Below are positions 22,601 through 29,583 of a stretch of DNA of 33,681 nt, in pieces. The notes beneath the pieces were generated by a model. That model made no database searches and was not told the DNA's origin. It was given only the letters and a program-made list of their open reading frames with translations. The position numbers and the translations under genes are program-made. Within the stretch, counting starts at the first letter, position 1. Each line of letters starts with the position of its first letter. Origin of the DNA: a virus; the IMG/VR virus record IMGVR_UViG_3300030098_004840, positions 1-33,681 of that record; one strand, 5' to 3'.

Positions 22601-25600
22601 TCCTGGTGAATTTGTTTTCAGTAAGCCCGCTGCTCAAAGTATTGGCTATGGTAAACTAAGTAGCATGAACACCAAGGGTGTTAAAGGCTTTAATAAAGGT
22701 GGTGTTGTTCCCGGTACGTCAATCCAAAGCTTTGCAAATGGCGGAGGTGTTCAACGTTTTGCAAACGGTGGAACAGTTGATCCTGCTCAAGTTATAAAAT
22801 CTGAACTTGATATTCAAGGTAGGGAAAGTAAAGCAACGGCCAGAGCTTTAAAAACTTATAGAACTTCAATAGAGAAGGGATATACTGAACAGAATGCTCT
22901 CAATGCTGCTTTAAAAGTTGGACTTGCAGTTAAAAAGGAAAGAGACAAAAGACTAGAAAAAAATACTGCTCAATATATTAAAACATTAGATGCGGAAAAA
23001 CAACTTGAAGAGGCCACAAAACAATCCGCTAAAGACCGAAAAAAGCGTGCAAAGCGTGGTCCTGATGGTCCTGCGTCCGGTGGTGGTGGTGGTAGAGTTA
23101 GTGGCATTAGTGGTTTCTCTAAAGGGCTTGATGGTGCGGGACGTGCTTTAGATGGACTATCTACTGCGGCTTTGGGTTATACTTTTATTGTTGGCACTTT
23201 GATAGAATCAAGCAACAATTTAACCGAAGAACAAAAAAGAATTGCCCAAGCTGGACAGACTGCTGCTGGCTCTGTTATTGCGATCAATTCACAGATTGCG
23301 AGTCTGGTAATTCAAATTGGCTCTCAAATTGCTCAGACCGTTGCTACTACCCGAGCATTTAAGAATTTAGAAATTGCCGCAAACAGTACTGCTAATAGTA
23401 TAGCTGGCGGTGGTGGTGATGGGGCAGATGTAGATTTAGATGTGGGACGTAAGAAGAAAAAGCCAAACCTGACCCAGAAAGGCGGCATAAGAGGAGCCGC
23501 GAAATCTGGATTTGCTAAGATAGGCGGTAATGCTGGTGCAGCTGCTGCTGCATTAGGGGTATTTACTGTTGCTACAGTAGCCCAATCTATAGCTGCTAAA
23601 GAAGCAGCAGAAGCTTTAACTAGACTAGATATAGCATTAGAAAAGTCTGCGGAAACAGCCCAGAATGAACTTGAAAAAATTGGTCAAGCTGGACAGGTTG
23701 CCGATGAGGCAACATTTGTAGCCGCCAGGGGGGAAAGTGTTGCTATAGAGCAAGAAAAAACGGCTGTAGCACAAAAGGGTGCGACGAAACAAACAGCTGC
23801 TTGGACGTTTGGTTTAGCTGGTGCTGGGGTAGCGTTGGTCGCATTTGCCGGTAAAGCTGCGTTAGCTGGTGCTGCGGCACAGGCGTTTGTCGGCCCCGGT
23901 AATATTGCGGGGGCCGCCCTGTTAGCGGCAGCCGGAGCGGCGATAGCTATAGCTGGTGCTTTTGCTGTTATTGATAGGAGTTATAAGAATAACGCAAAAG
24001 AAAGAAAAAGGGCTACTGACATAGCAATATCTCTTTCTAATGATTTTGCTCGTACTCAATTTAGGGCTGCTCAAGCTTCAAACAACCTGTCAACCGCTTT
24101 GCAAAAAGCCTCTGATGCTGGTCTAGATACTGCGGGGCAAATACAAAGCTTGGCTATGGCTTTTGATCAAGGTAGAGCTACTTTTGAAGCGGGCCAAACC
24201 AGATTAGGTGGAACGGCAGAAAGACAACAACAGCTTACAGAAAAATTACAAAAAAGAGGTATTTTAAGAGAAACCAACGCTGGTAAAATTGTTACAAATG
24301 AAGGTGAATTAGAGGGTGCTAGTGAGGGAACAAAAGATCTGTTTAACCAATTTAAAGAACTTGGAGATCAACAAAAGCAAGCGGCACAAGAACAACAAAA
24401 ATTGATTTCAGGACTTACTGCCCAAGCTAATGTCTTCAGAAATTTAGCTGGTAAAGCTGTAGGAGAAGCTGTTAATGCTTTAGAAGGTCTTGGTCCAGCT
24501 GCCCTGGCTTCAGTTACTAGCATTGATGATGTACGGGCTAAATTTCCAGAGCTTACAGATGCGGCAGATATTGCTATTAGCAAATTTAAGGAAGCAAAAG
24601 AGTTAGAGTTTGATGCAAAAATTAGCCAAGCACGAAAAGCAGCCGAGGCAGCTTTAGCTGCCGGTAATAAAGATTTGATGTTTGCCAATATGGGATTGAT
24701 GCAGGTTTTAGAAAAACGTAAAAACGCAGAAATTGCCCTTGCAGAATCTCAATTAGCAGTTCAACAGCAGCAAACCATTGTAGCACAACAAAAACTTACA
24801 TTAGCGACACTTCAAGCAGAACAAGCTGAAAGAGCTAAGGCGTTAATACTATTAAAGACAAACAAATATCTTGGTGCCTTTAATACATTTTTATTGCAAA
24901 GTAATAAAAGTTTGGCTAATTTTCAAGAAATAGACGATGCTGCTGGTCGAACTTTTGGTGGAGGAGGAACATTTGGGGCTACTCAGATTGATACATCTCT
25001 TTTTGACCTGCCCTTTGAACAACTAAACGATAAAGCTATAAAGTCAATTACCCAACTAGGTCAGGGTGTTTTAAAGGGATCTAAAGATTCCGAAAGGGAT
25101 GCAAAACAGTTTGCAGATAATATTACAGGTGTTAAAAATATAACTTCGGCATTGCCTCAGATTTTTGACCAATTTAGAATTGAAGGTGCTGAAGGAGGTA
25201 GAGGTTTACCTGCGGCAGTCACAGACCTAACTGACCAAATTCTTGGTGCTGCTGGTACAAATGTTTCTCCAGAAATTGCAGAAATAATAAAAAACAGAGT
25301 TGTAGACGCAATTGGCGAACAAAGAACTGCTGGTAGACTAACTACCGAAGACCAACAAAAACTTACCGAAGAATTACAAAAGCAAATTGAAGGTCAGATT
25401 GCGGTATTCAAAGCCGGAGTTGAATTACAAAATGTATATTTAACAAAGTTAAATAGCATCAATAACGCTATTATTAATGCTAAACAAAGAGAAGTTGACG
25501 CTTCTACTCGTGTGATAGAAGCTCAAGTAAGGGGTGCTCAACGTGCAAGAGAAATGTTTGGCACTGAGCCACTTAGTCAAGATGCGAAACGTGAACGAAG

Positions 25601-27353
25601 AGAGTTAGAACAACAAGAAAGAGATGCTGTTGCCCAAACGCGATTGGGTGAGTTTGGCTTTGATCCACAAACTAACTTGACAGGGGCTATTGCTGGCGAT
25701 GTTAATAGTGTAACTCAAGAATTTGACCGTTTGAATCAACAGGCTATCGCAGATAGAAAAGAAGCAGAAAGACTTGCTAGAGAACAGGTTTCTGGTGCTG
25801 ACGCCAAGGATATTGGAGCTACCGCTGACAAAATTGCTGCACTAAATAAATCGGCTGGAGAGGCATCTGAGGGTGCCAAAAGAATGAAACAAGAGCTGGA
25901 AAGGCTTGCAGATCAATCAGCCCGTGCTGCTTCAATTCAGGCTGATTTAAATAGTTTAAGAGGTAGGCAGGCTCAAGTTCAAGATTTGCAAGAAAGAATT
26001 GGATTTGGTAGTGATGCTGAACGCTCGCAAATTTCTATAGATCTGAAGGCTATGAGGGCAGCTATAAGTCAGGGCGGCAATCTGCAAGGTTTTTCAGAAG
26101 AACAGCGGGCTGCTGCGGGTAGGGGTTTTGATCTGTTGTCTGACCAGTTGTTTGAGTTTGAAGGTCAAGAATTAACCGGAAAGCAGCTTAAGCAGATTGT
26201 GGGTGCCAGGGCGACTGGTGCTCTTGAAGGTGGTGAAGATATACAAGCATATCTTGAGAGACTACAGGCTGCTGAACAACCCTTACAGGCCGAACTAAAC
26301 AACCTCACGAAACAAGAGCTTGAGGCTGCACAAGCGTTACAAAATATTGCAGCTCAAGAGGTCGCATACCTTCAATTAATCGCACAAAATACAGGCACTG
26401 ATTTTGATGCTGAATTAAATCAAATGCTTGCTGACGTTGGCAAGGGTACGCCAGAAGAGAGATCTCTACAAGATATACAGGATAAGAATGCAAAAGATAT
26501 ACAAAATATAGGAATTTCGCTTGCTAATTCTACTACTGAGTTGAGCAACTTAGCAGCGTCTGCGAAGCTTGCGTCTGAGGCATTGCAGAAGATTGAAAAA
26601 GAAGAAGCGGCTCGTCAAAGGGATATACAGGACTCCGCAATAACTCCCGCTATGGGTGGATACATTGGAAGTAAAACCCTTTATCGAAATCAAGGCGGTT
26701 CTATTTTTCAACCGCAAGGTACTGATACAGTACCGGCTATGTTAACTCCTGGTGCGTTTGTAATCAGAAAGTCAGCGGTAAATAAGGTTGGTGTTAATAA
26801 TTTGACTGCTTTAAATGGTGGTAGGGCTAACGTTGTTTATCGTCAAGACGGGGGTTCTATTTCTGGCCAATCTTCTGTTCCGGCAATGTTAACTCCTGGT
26901 GAGTTTGTTATGAATCCAGATGCTGTTAAAAAGCATGGCGTTGGATATATGAGGCATTTGAATCGTGGTCATGCTCCTGGTTTTCGCAGGGGTGGATTGA
27001 TTGGACGTGGTATTGGCAGTGCGGCAAGAGGTCAGGGCGGTATGCTTATGATTGACCCAGGTCCATTACAGCAAGTTTTTTCTGAATTCAATGCTGTTTT
27101 TAGTGGATCTCTTGATAATATAATAGTGACATTTAGTTCTGTTGCAAATTCTATAGACAGATTGTCGGCTTCTATTAGTCAAGGTATGGTTGTAAATCAT
27201 CAGTTTAGTGGCGATATGACATTAGCTTTCAACATTCAAAATGGTGATGTTTTGAAAAATCAGATTGCTGAGGCCATTAGTCCCAAGATTTCACAAATGG
27301 TTTCTGAGGCTATAGATGCAAGACTTAATCCTAACGACTTTAGATCGGGGTAA
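19653..27353 (+). CDS. Tail tape measure protein with embedded nuclease-like domains
   Basis: 2566 residues, the longest gene. It sets tail length and is ejected with the DNA. Residues about 110-340 match the phage tail tape measure/minor tail family (VRISQVTGESLNQLGGLQKE and ATGFRTIFTRLQ segments). Four copies of D/STxPAxLTPGEFV lie at 478-490, 976-988, 2358-2370 (A for E) and 2407-2419. Residues about 640-700 and 850-925 each carry Glu, PFD Asp and Asp-x-Lys in PD-(D/E)XK spacing. Hydrophobic, Ala/Gly-rich segments lie at about 1172-1186 and 1384-1440, typical of the membrane-inserting part. From about 1480 to 2340 the protein is coiled coil. A fully helical chain would span roughly 380 nm; inserted domains make the real tail shorter. 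AGAAGG precedes the ATG. Confidence 0.95.
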   Translation: MAERFNLTAQINLQAPNTADVANKIRRDLSGLKANVSINADSKALAAVNGQMAKVDKQTQRASKSMGVFNRNLTEAARRFSVITVATGSFIALARAIKGSVGAAIEFERELVRISQVTGESLNQLGGLQKEVTKLSSTLGVANASLLQTSRILAQAGLSASKVKEALDVLARTTLAPSFDNIIDTTEGAIAILNQFGRAAAKTGNDIVFLERSLDAINQVSKSFAVESADLISAIRRTGGVFEAAGGSINELIALFTSVRQTTRESAETIATGFRTIFTRLQRKDTIDALNELGISLQDAEGKFIGPLKAVEALSIGLAGLDPKDIRFNEIVEQLGGFRQIGKVIPLINQYAVATQALAVANNSANSVFKDSETAQQSLSVQFQKTRESFDALIRKFTQSDTFQGLAQDALKIANAFIKFAESLESVLPLLTAIAAIKIGKGLAPGLLGLAGGRRKNAGGKILGLNRGGFVPGSGNRDTIPAMLTPGEFVIRKSSVQSIGAENLARMNENRFNRGSKVKDDKNKIKDSGPLNYRIPETVGQIIPSGTKSKAQPGTTTTTLGNLRKQSGKNFNPSYSDSQRVNISGKVSTLVLEKGGGEGVFSESSIIDPIANYGDSVISRQLASVDKRLKVKSKLAADKNAKDTLAGFAFESFVSGITSVAAGGDKTPFDFVGGESASLARFAQDDPPPRFLDAKRSRASTTKILAKAVNERELSSRAVSLGFANGGLVQRFNTGGAVGGIASQGSAGAAILNPAPTSVKQVAVSGQDVKNTFSQFRGLAKGKDPVSQFYKGRKFKIVKSGLDKSTSDKFKIALEDGLLAGVNFATERLSADLGTPNARIDPGQVSGFVRNINTSIFGRLYETTVDAISRQGNFSGVSNPDKPFDAEAGLPPGLRDNFPDLPPRYIDLKSSIDAASDASMKGKVINQIKEDLISAGILNVDYPGKGKSKEQAKRTSAGTGGFPVKRATGGGISGQDTVPALLTPGEFVFSKPAAQSIGYGKLSSMNTKGVKGFNKGGVVPGTSIQSFANGGGVQRFANGGTVDPAQVIKSELDIQGRESKATARALKTYRTSIEKGYTEQNALNAALKVGLAVKKERDKRLEKNTAQYIKTLDAEKQLEEATKQSAKDRKKRAKRGPDGPASGGGGGRVSGISGFSKGLDGAGRALDGLSTAALGYTFIVGTLIESSNNLTEEQKRIAQAGQTAAGSVIAINSQIASLVIQIGSQIAQTVATTRAFKNLEIAANSTANSIAGGGGDGADVDLDVGRKKKKPNLTQKGGIRGAAKSGFAKIGGNAGAAAAALGVFTVATVAQSIAAKEAAEALTRLDIALEKSAETAQNELEKIGQAGQVADEATFVAARGESVAIEQEKTAVAQKGATKQTAAWTFGLAGAGVALVAFAGKAALAGAAAQAFVGPGNIAGAALLAAAGAAIAIAGAFAVIDRSYKNNAKERKRATDIAISLSNDFARTQFRAAQASNNLSTALQKASDAGLDTAGQIQSLAMAFDQGRATFEAGQTRLGGTAERQQQLTEKLQKRGILRETNAGKIVTNEGELEGASEGTKDLFNQFKELGDQQKQAAQEQQKLISGLTAQANVFRNLAGKAVGEAVNALEGLGPAALASVTSIDDVRAKFPELTDAADIAISKFKEAKELEFDAKISQARKAAEAALAAGNKDLMFANMGLMQVLEKRKNAEIALAESQLAVQQQQTIVAQQKLTLATLQAEQAERAKALILLKTNKYLGAFNTFLLQSNKSLANFQEIDDAAGRTFGGGGTFGATQIDTSLFDLPFEQLNDKAIKSITQLGQGVLKGSKDSERDAKQFADNITGVKNITSALPQIFDQFRIEGAEGGRGLPAAVTDLTDQILGAAGTNVSPEIAEIIKNRVVDAIGEQRTAGRLTTEDQQKLTEELQKQIEGQIAVFKAGVELQNVYLTKLNSINNAIINAKQREVDASTRVIEAQVRGAQRAREMFGTEPLSQDAKRERRELEQQERDAVAQTRLGEFGFDPQTNLTGAIAGDVNSVTQEFDRLNQQAIADRKEAERLAREQVSGADAKDIGATADKIAALNKSAGEASEGAKRMKQELERLADQSARAASIQADLNSLRGRQAQVQDLQERIGFGSDAERSQISIDLKAMRAAISQGGNLQGFSEEQRAAAGRGFDLLSDQLFEFEGQELTGKQLKQIVGARATGALEGGEDIQAYLERLQAAEQPLQAELNNLTKQELEAAQALQNIAAQEVAYLQLIAQNTGTDFDAELNQMLADVGKGTPEERSLQDIQDKNAKDIQNIGISLANSTTELSNLAASAKLASEALQKIEKEEAARQRDIQDSAITPAMGGYIGSKTLYRNQGGSIFQPQGTDTVPAMLTPGAFVIRKSAVNKVGVNNLTALNGGRANVVYRQDGGSISGQSSVPAMLTPGEFVMNPDAVKKHGVGYMRHLNRGHAPGFRRGGLIGRGIGSAARGQGGMLMIDPGPLQQVFSEFNAVFSGSLDNIIVTFSSVANSIDRLSASISQGMVVNHQFSGDMTLAFNIQNGDVLKNQIAEAISPKISQMVSEAIDARLNPNDFRSG
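21570..21752 (+). other. PD-(D/E)XK nuclease-like segment 1 within the tape measure protein
   Basis: Residues about 640-700. GFAFE places Glu651 on a helix, TPFDF places Asp670 on a strand, and FLDAKRS places Asp693 and Lys695 on the next strand. Spacing E-19-D-23-D-x-K fits the PD-(D/E)XK core. The flanks are ordinary tape measure sequence. No experimental link to nuclease activity is known to me. Confidence 0.55.
22200..22430 (+). other. PD-(D/E)XK nuclease-like segment 2 within the tape measure protein
   Basis: Residues about 850-925. GRLYE gives Glu862, KPFDA gives Asp885, and PPRYIDLKSS gives Asp907 and Lys909. Spacing E-23-D-22-D-x-K. PPR[FY][LI]D-x-K is common to both copies, which suggests an internal duplication. 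It ends about 50 residues before the second LTPGEFV repeat. Confidence 0.55.
23891..23916 (+). repeat. GC-rich 26-base palindrome in the tape measure gene
   Basis: CGGCCCC (23891-23897) pairs with GGGGCCG (23910-23916). After one mismatch the inner arms continue as GTAAT and ATTGC around the centre, so the whole element is nearly a perfect palindrome centred on AATATT. It lies in the GC-rich stretch encoding the hydrophobic segment at about residues 1384-1440, in an otherwise AT-rich gene. Confidence 0.65.
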
Positions 27354-27355
27354 TA

Positions 27356-28045
27356 ATGCCATTTGTTTTTCGAGGAAATTCATTAACGATTAGAGGAGGA
27401 CCGGATACTGAGGGTCAACTGACCCTGTATGTAGGTCCGTCTAATCCGTTTAATGCCTCTACAGACTTATTTATTGCTGGCCCTGCTGCAAATGAAATGC
27501 CTCTTTTTATTGGGCCAAATAAAGATTTTCAGGGGAGTGGGGTTTTATCTCTTAGTATCACTGCTAATTCTACTGGTGATTTTAATAATGATGGACTGGC
27601 TCCTCTCTATATAAAGTCTATAGCTAATTCAGGTGCTCCATTTCAATCTACTGCACCTTTAAGAATAGTTAGTAATGAAAAGTTAGTAACTAGTGGTAAT
27701 GCCCCTTTAAATATTGATGGTCAAATGGGTACTAATAATGGTTTGATGACATTGTTGGTTCCTGGTGATACTGCATCCTCATCATTTCCAATATCAGCCG
27801 AGTCGGAAACCACTTTATATATTGCCAATTACAATACTACAACTAGTCCGGCTTGTGATTTAAATATAGCAACAGATTTTAATTATGGTGATACCTTTAC
27901 TTTTTATATGAAATCTACAAACCCATCTGGAACTGCACCTCTTTATATTTCTGGAGTTGGTGCTATAACAAGTAATTTAAATTTATCAATTCGTCCCCCG
28001 TTTATTGGTGATACGACACTTTATTCTATAGGATATTCGGAGTAA
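27356..28045 (+). CDS. Beta-repeat tail protein
   Basis: 229 residues built of about 15 short units with a Leu-x-Ile/Val core and a following Gly or Pro/Asn turn: LTLYVGP (22-28), LFIAGP (38-43), PLFIGP (49-54), LSLSIT (64-69), PLYIKS (83-88), PLRIVS (101-106), PLNIDG (117-122), TLYIAN (153-158), PLYISG (195-200), LNLSIRP (208-214) and TLYSIG (221-226). The step is about 12-20 residues, so the protein could be a beta-solenoid or a row of strands. No catalytic residues stand out. It begins two bases after the tape measure stop and is followed closely by the distal tail-like gene, so it is probably a tail tip or tail fibre component. A binding role for polymer or lipid is possible but not shown. 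Confidence 0.6.
   Translation: MPFVFRGNSLTIRGGPDTEGQLTLYVGPSNPFNASTDLFIAGPAANEMPLFIGPNKDFQGSGVLSLSITANSTGDFNNDGLAPLYIKSIANSGAPFQSTAPLRIVSNEKLVTSGNAPLNIDGQMGTNNGLMTLLVPGDTASSSFPISAESETTLYIANYNTTTSPACDLNIATDFNYGDTFTFYMKSTNPSGTAPLYISGVGAITSNLNLSIRPPFIGDTTLYSIGYSE
27398..27438 (+). repeat. Composite inverted repeat near the start of the beta-repeat gene
   Basis: Outer arms GGACC (27398-27402) and GGTCC (27434-27438), middle arms ATAC (27405-27408) and GTAT (27427-27430), inner arms AGGGTC (27411-27416) and GACCCT (27421-27426) closing on AACT. About 15 pairs in 41 bases with small bulges, 43-83 bases after the start. It resembles the hairpins at 13931-13984 in place and strength. Confidence 0.5.
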
Positions 28046-28049
28046 CAAA

Positions 28050-29570
28050 ATGGCAGGTTTAGCTACATTTACACCTGGAGCAGGCAACCCTTTAGAAATA
28101 GGAGGTAGCTCTGGAAATATTCCTGGGCCAATGCCTAGATATAGTATCTCTACGGAGACATTAAGATCTGATGCAGTTAATTTAGGTCAAAGGTTTAATA
28201 TTACTGTATCTGGAACTGCTGTTATTTCAGATTCGGCAAGTATGCTTGTAAAAGGTCAAAGACAATCTAAAATTCATGAACTTATTAGTTATGTGACAAG
28301 CAACCAGGGTAATGCAGGTACACTGGTTATAAATCCTTACGGCGGATCAAATCCAATAACTTTTAATGATTGTGTTCTTGTGTCCATGGATGCCCCTGAG
28401 CAAGATGACGTAAGTCAGGGTGTTCAAAGCCAAGACTATTCATTTACTTTTGAGGCATATCGAATTACCGTTGCGACTGGTAGAGATAGTACAGATGAAT
28501 TGTATGGAACTACTAGCACATTAGGCATACAGGATTATAGCGAAACTTGGAGTTGTAGCCTTGTTGAGGGTCTGGTGTCTGGTAGTTTGAGTTTTGGTAC
28601 AGATACGCCTAATGAGCCTGTATACACAATTACTCAAAATATCTCAGCTACTGGTAAAGTTGATGAGACTGGTAAAGCTTCATATTTACATGCAAAAACA
28701 TTTGTTGATTCTAGACTAACCGCATTGGGCGATAATCCATTGGCAACTTTACAAGATGCGGCCAGAACTCCTCAAGATATTGAAGTAGAATTTAGTCCTG
28801 CTGATTATTCTGCATACAATCATGTGTATAACTACAATAAAGACATACAGGGTGGCACATATAGCGTAGATAGAACGTGGATAGCTAGTAAACAAGAAGC
28901 CACAATGACCATTGAGATTGGTAATAATATTGATCAAAGTGCTGATGCTAATACTGTTTCAGTCAGTATCAATGTTGCTGGTTTGGATTCTAGTAAATCG
29001 GGCACCTCTGCTGGTGAAGGCACTGGAAATACAAAGTATTCCAATGCTTTATCTTTTGTCAATGCTCATGTTTTAGATACATATATAATACTTTGGGCAG
29101 CTGCTGCATACATGGGAAGTGGTGCCTTAAATACAACAGCTGTTTCTACTAGTCGATCAGATAATAAAAGCGATGGTACTATTTCGATTAGTAAAACTTT
29201 TAATGATAAAGAGATATCAACAGATTTTCCCTGTGCTATTGATCAAACTATCTCAATCAATGATACTAACAGGGATGGTGGAAACGACATAGTGGCCATA
29301 TTGGCTGTAATTGCAAAATCTGACGGTCCTGTTATTCAAGATATGGGAACTACTAATGAAAAAACAAGATCTGTAACACTTGATTTGCAAATTAAAAAAG
29401 AAGGTAATTGTCGCGATGATGAGCCAACGACTAGCGATGGTAAAACTCCTATACAGTGGATTACAGAAAATTACAAACCGGATACTACCGCATATAGAAC
29501 TAATGCTTCTTCCAACTGGAGTCCTTCAACAGGTGCTTATTCGGCTAGTGTAGATTTCGTTTGGGTTTAA
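28050..29570 (+). CDS. Distal tail-like structural protein
   Basis: 506 residues, beta-rich. The N-terminal domain (1-150) has RYSISTETLRSDAVNLGQRF and LVINPYGGSNPITFNDCVLVSM followed by YSFTFEAY (about 129-136), a pattern of distal tail/tail tip proteins that bridge the tube and the hub. The remainder contains three loosely repeated units ending in a 'GtyS.s.tf/W' strand: GGTYSVDRTW (about 270-279), DGTISISKTF (about 374-383) and GAYSASVDFVW (495-505). Such repeats suggest ring-forming or trimeric assemblies. It lies between the tape measure/beta-repeat genes and the 942-residue hub-like gene, which is the usual site of distal tail proteins. GGAG precedes the ATG. Confidence 0.6.
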   Translation: MAGLATFTPGAGNPLEIGGSSGNIPGPMPRYSISTETLRSDAVNLGQRFNITVSGTAVISDSASMLVKGQRQSKIHELISYVTSNQGNAGTLVINPYGGSNPITFNDCVLVSMDAPEQDDVSQGVQSQDYSFTFEAYRITVATGRDSTDELYGTTSTLGIQDYSETWSCSLVEGLVSGSLSFGTDTPNEPVYTITQNISATGKVDETGKASYLHAKTFVDSRLTALGDNPLATLQDAARTPQDIEVEFSPADYSAYNHVYNYNKDIQGGTYSVDRTWIASKQEATMTIEIGNNIDQSADANTVSVSINVAGLDSSKSGTSAGEGTGNTKYSNALSFVNAHVLDTYIILWAAAAYMGSGALNTTAVSTSRSDNKSDGTISISKTFNDKEISTDFPCAIDQTISINDTNRDGGNDIVAILAVIAKSDGPVIQDMGTTNEKTRSVTLDLQIKKEGNCRDDEPTTSDGKTPIQWITENYKPDTTAYRTNASSNWSPSTGAYSASVDFVWV

Positions 29571-29583
29571 AAAAGGAAAAATA

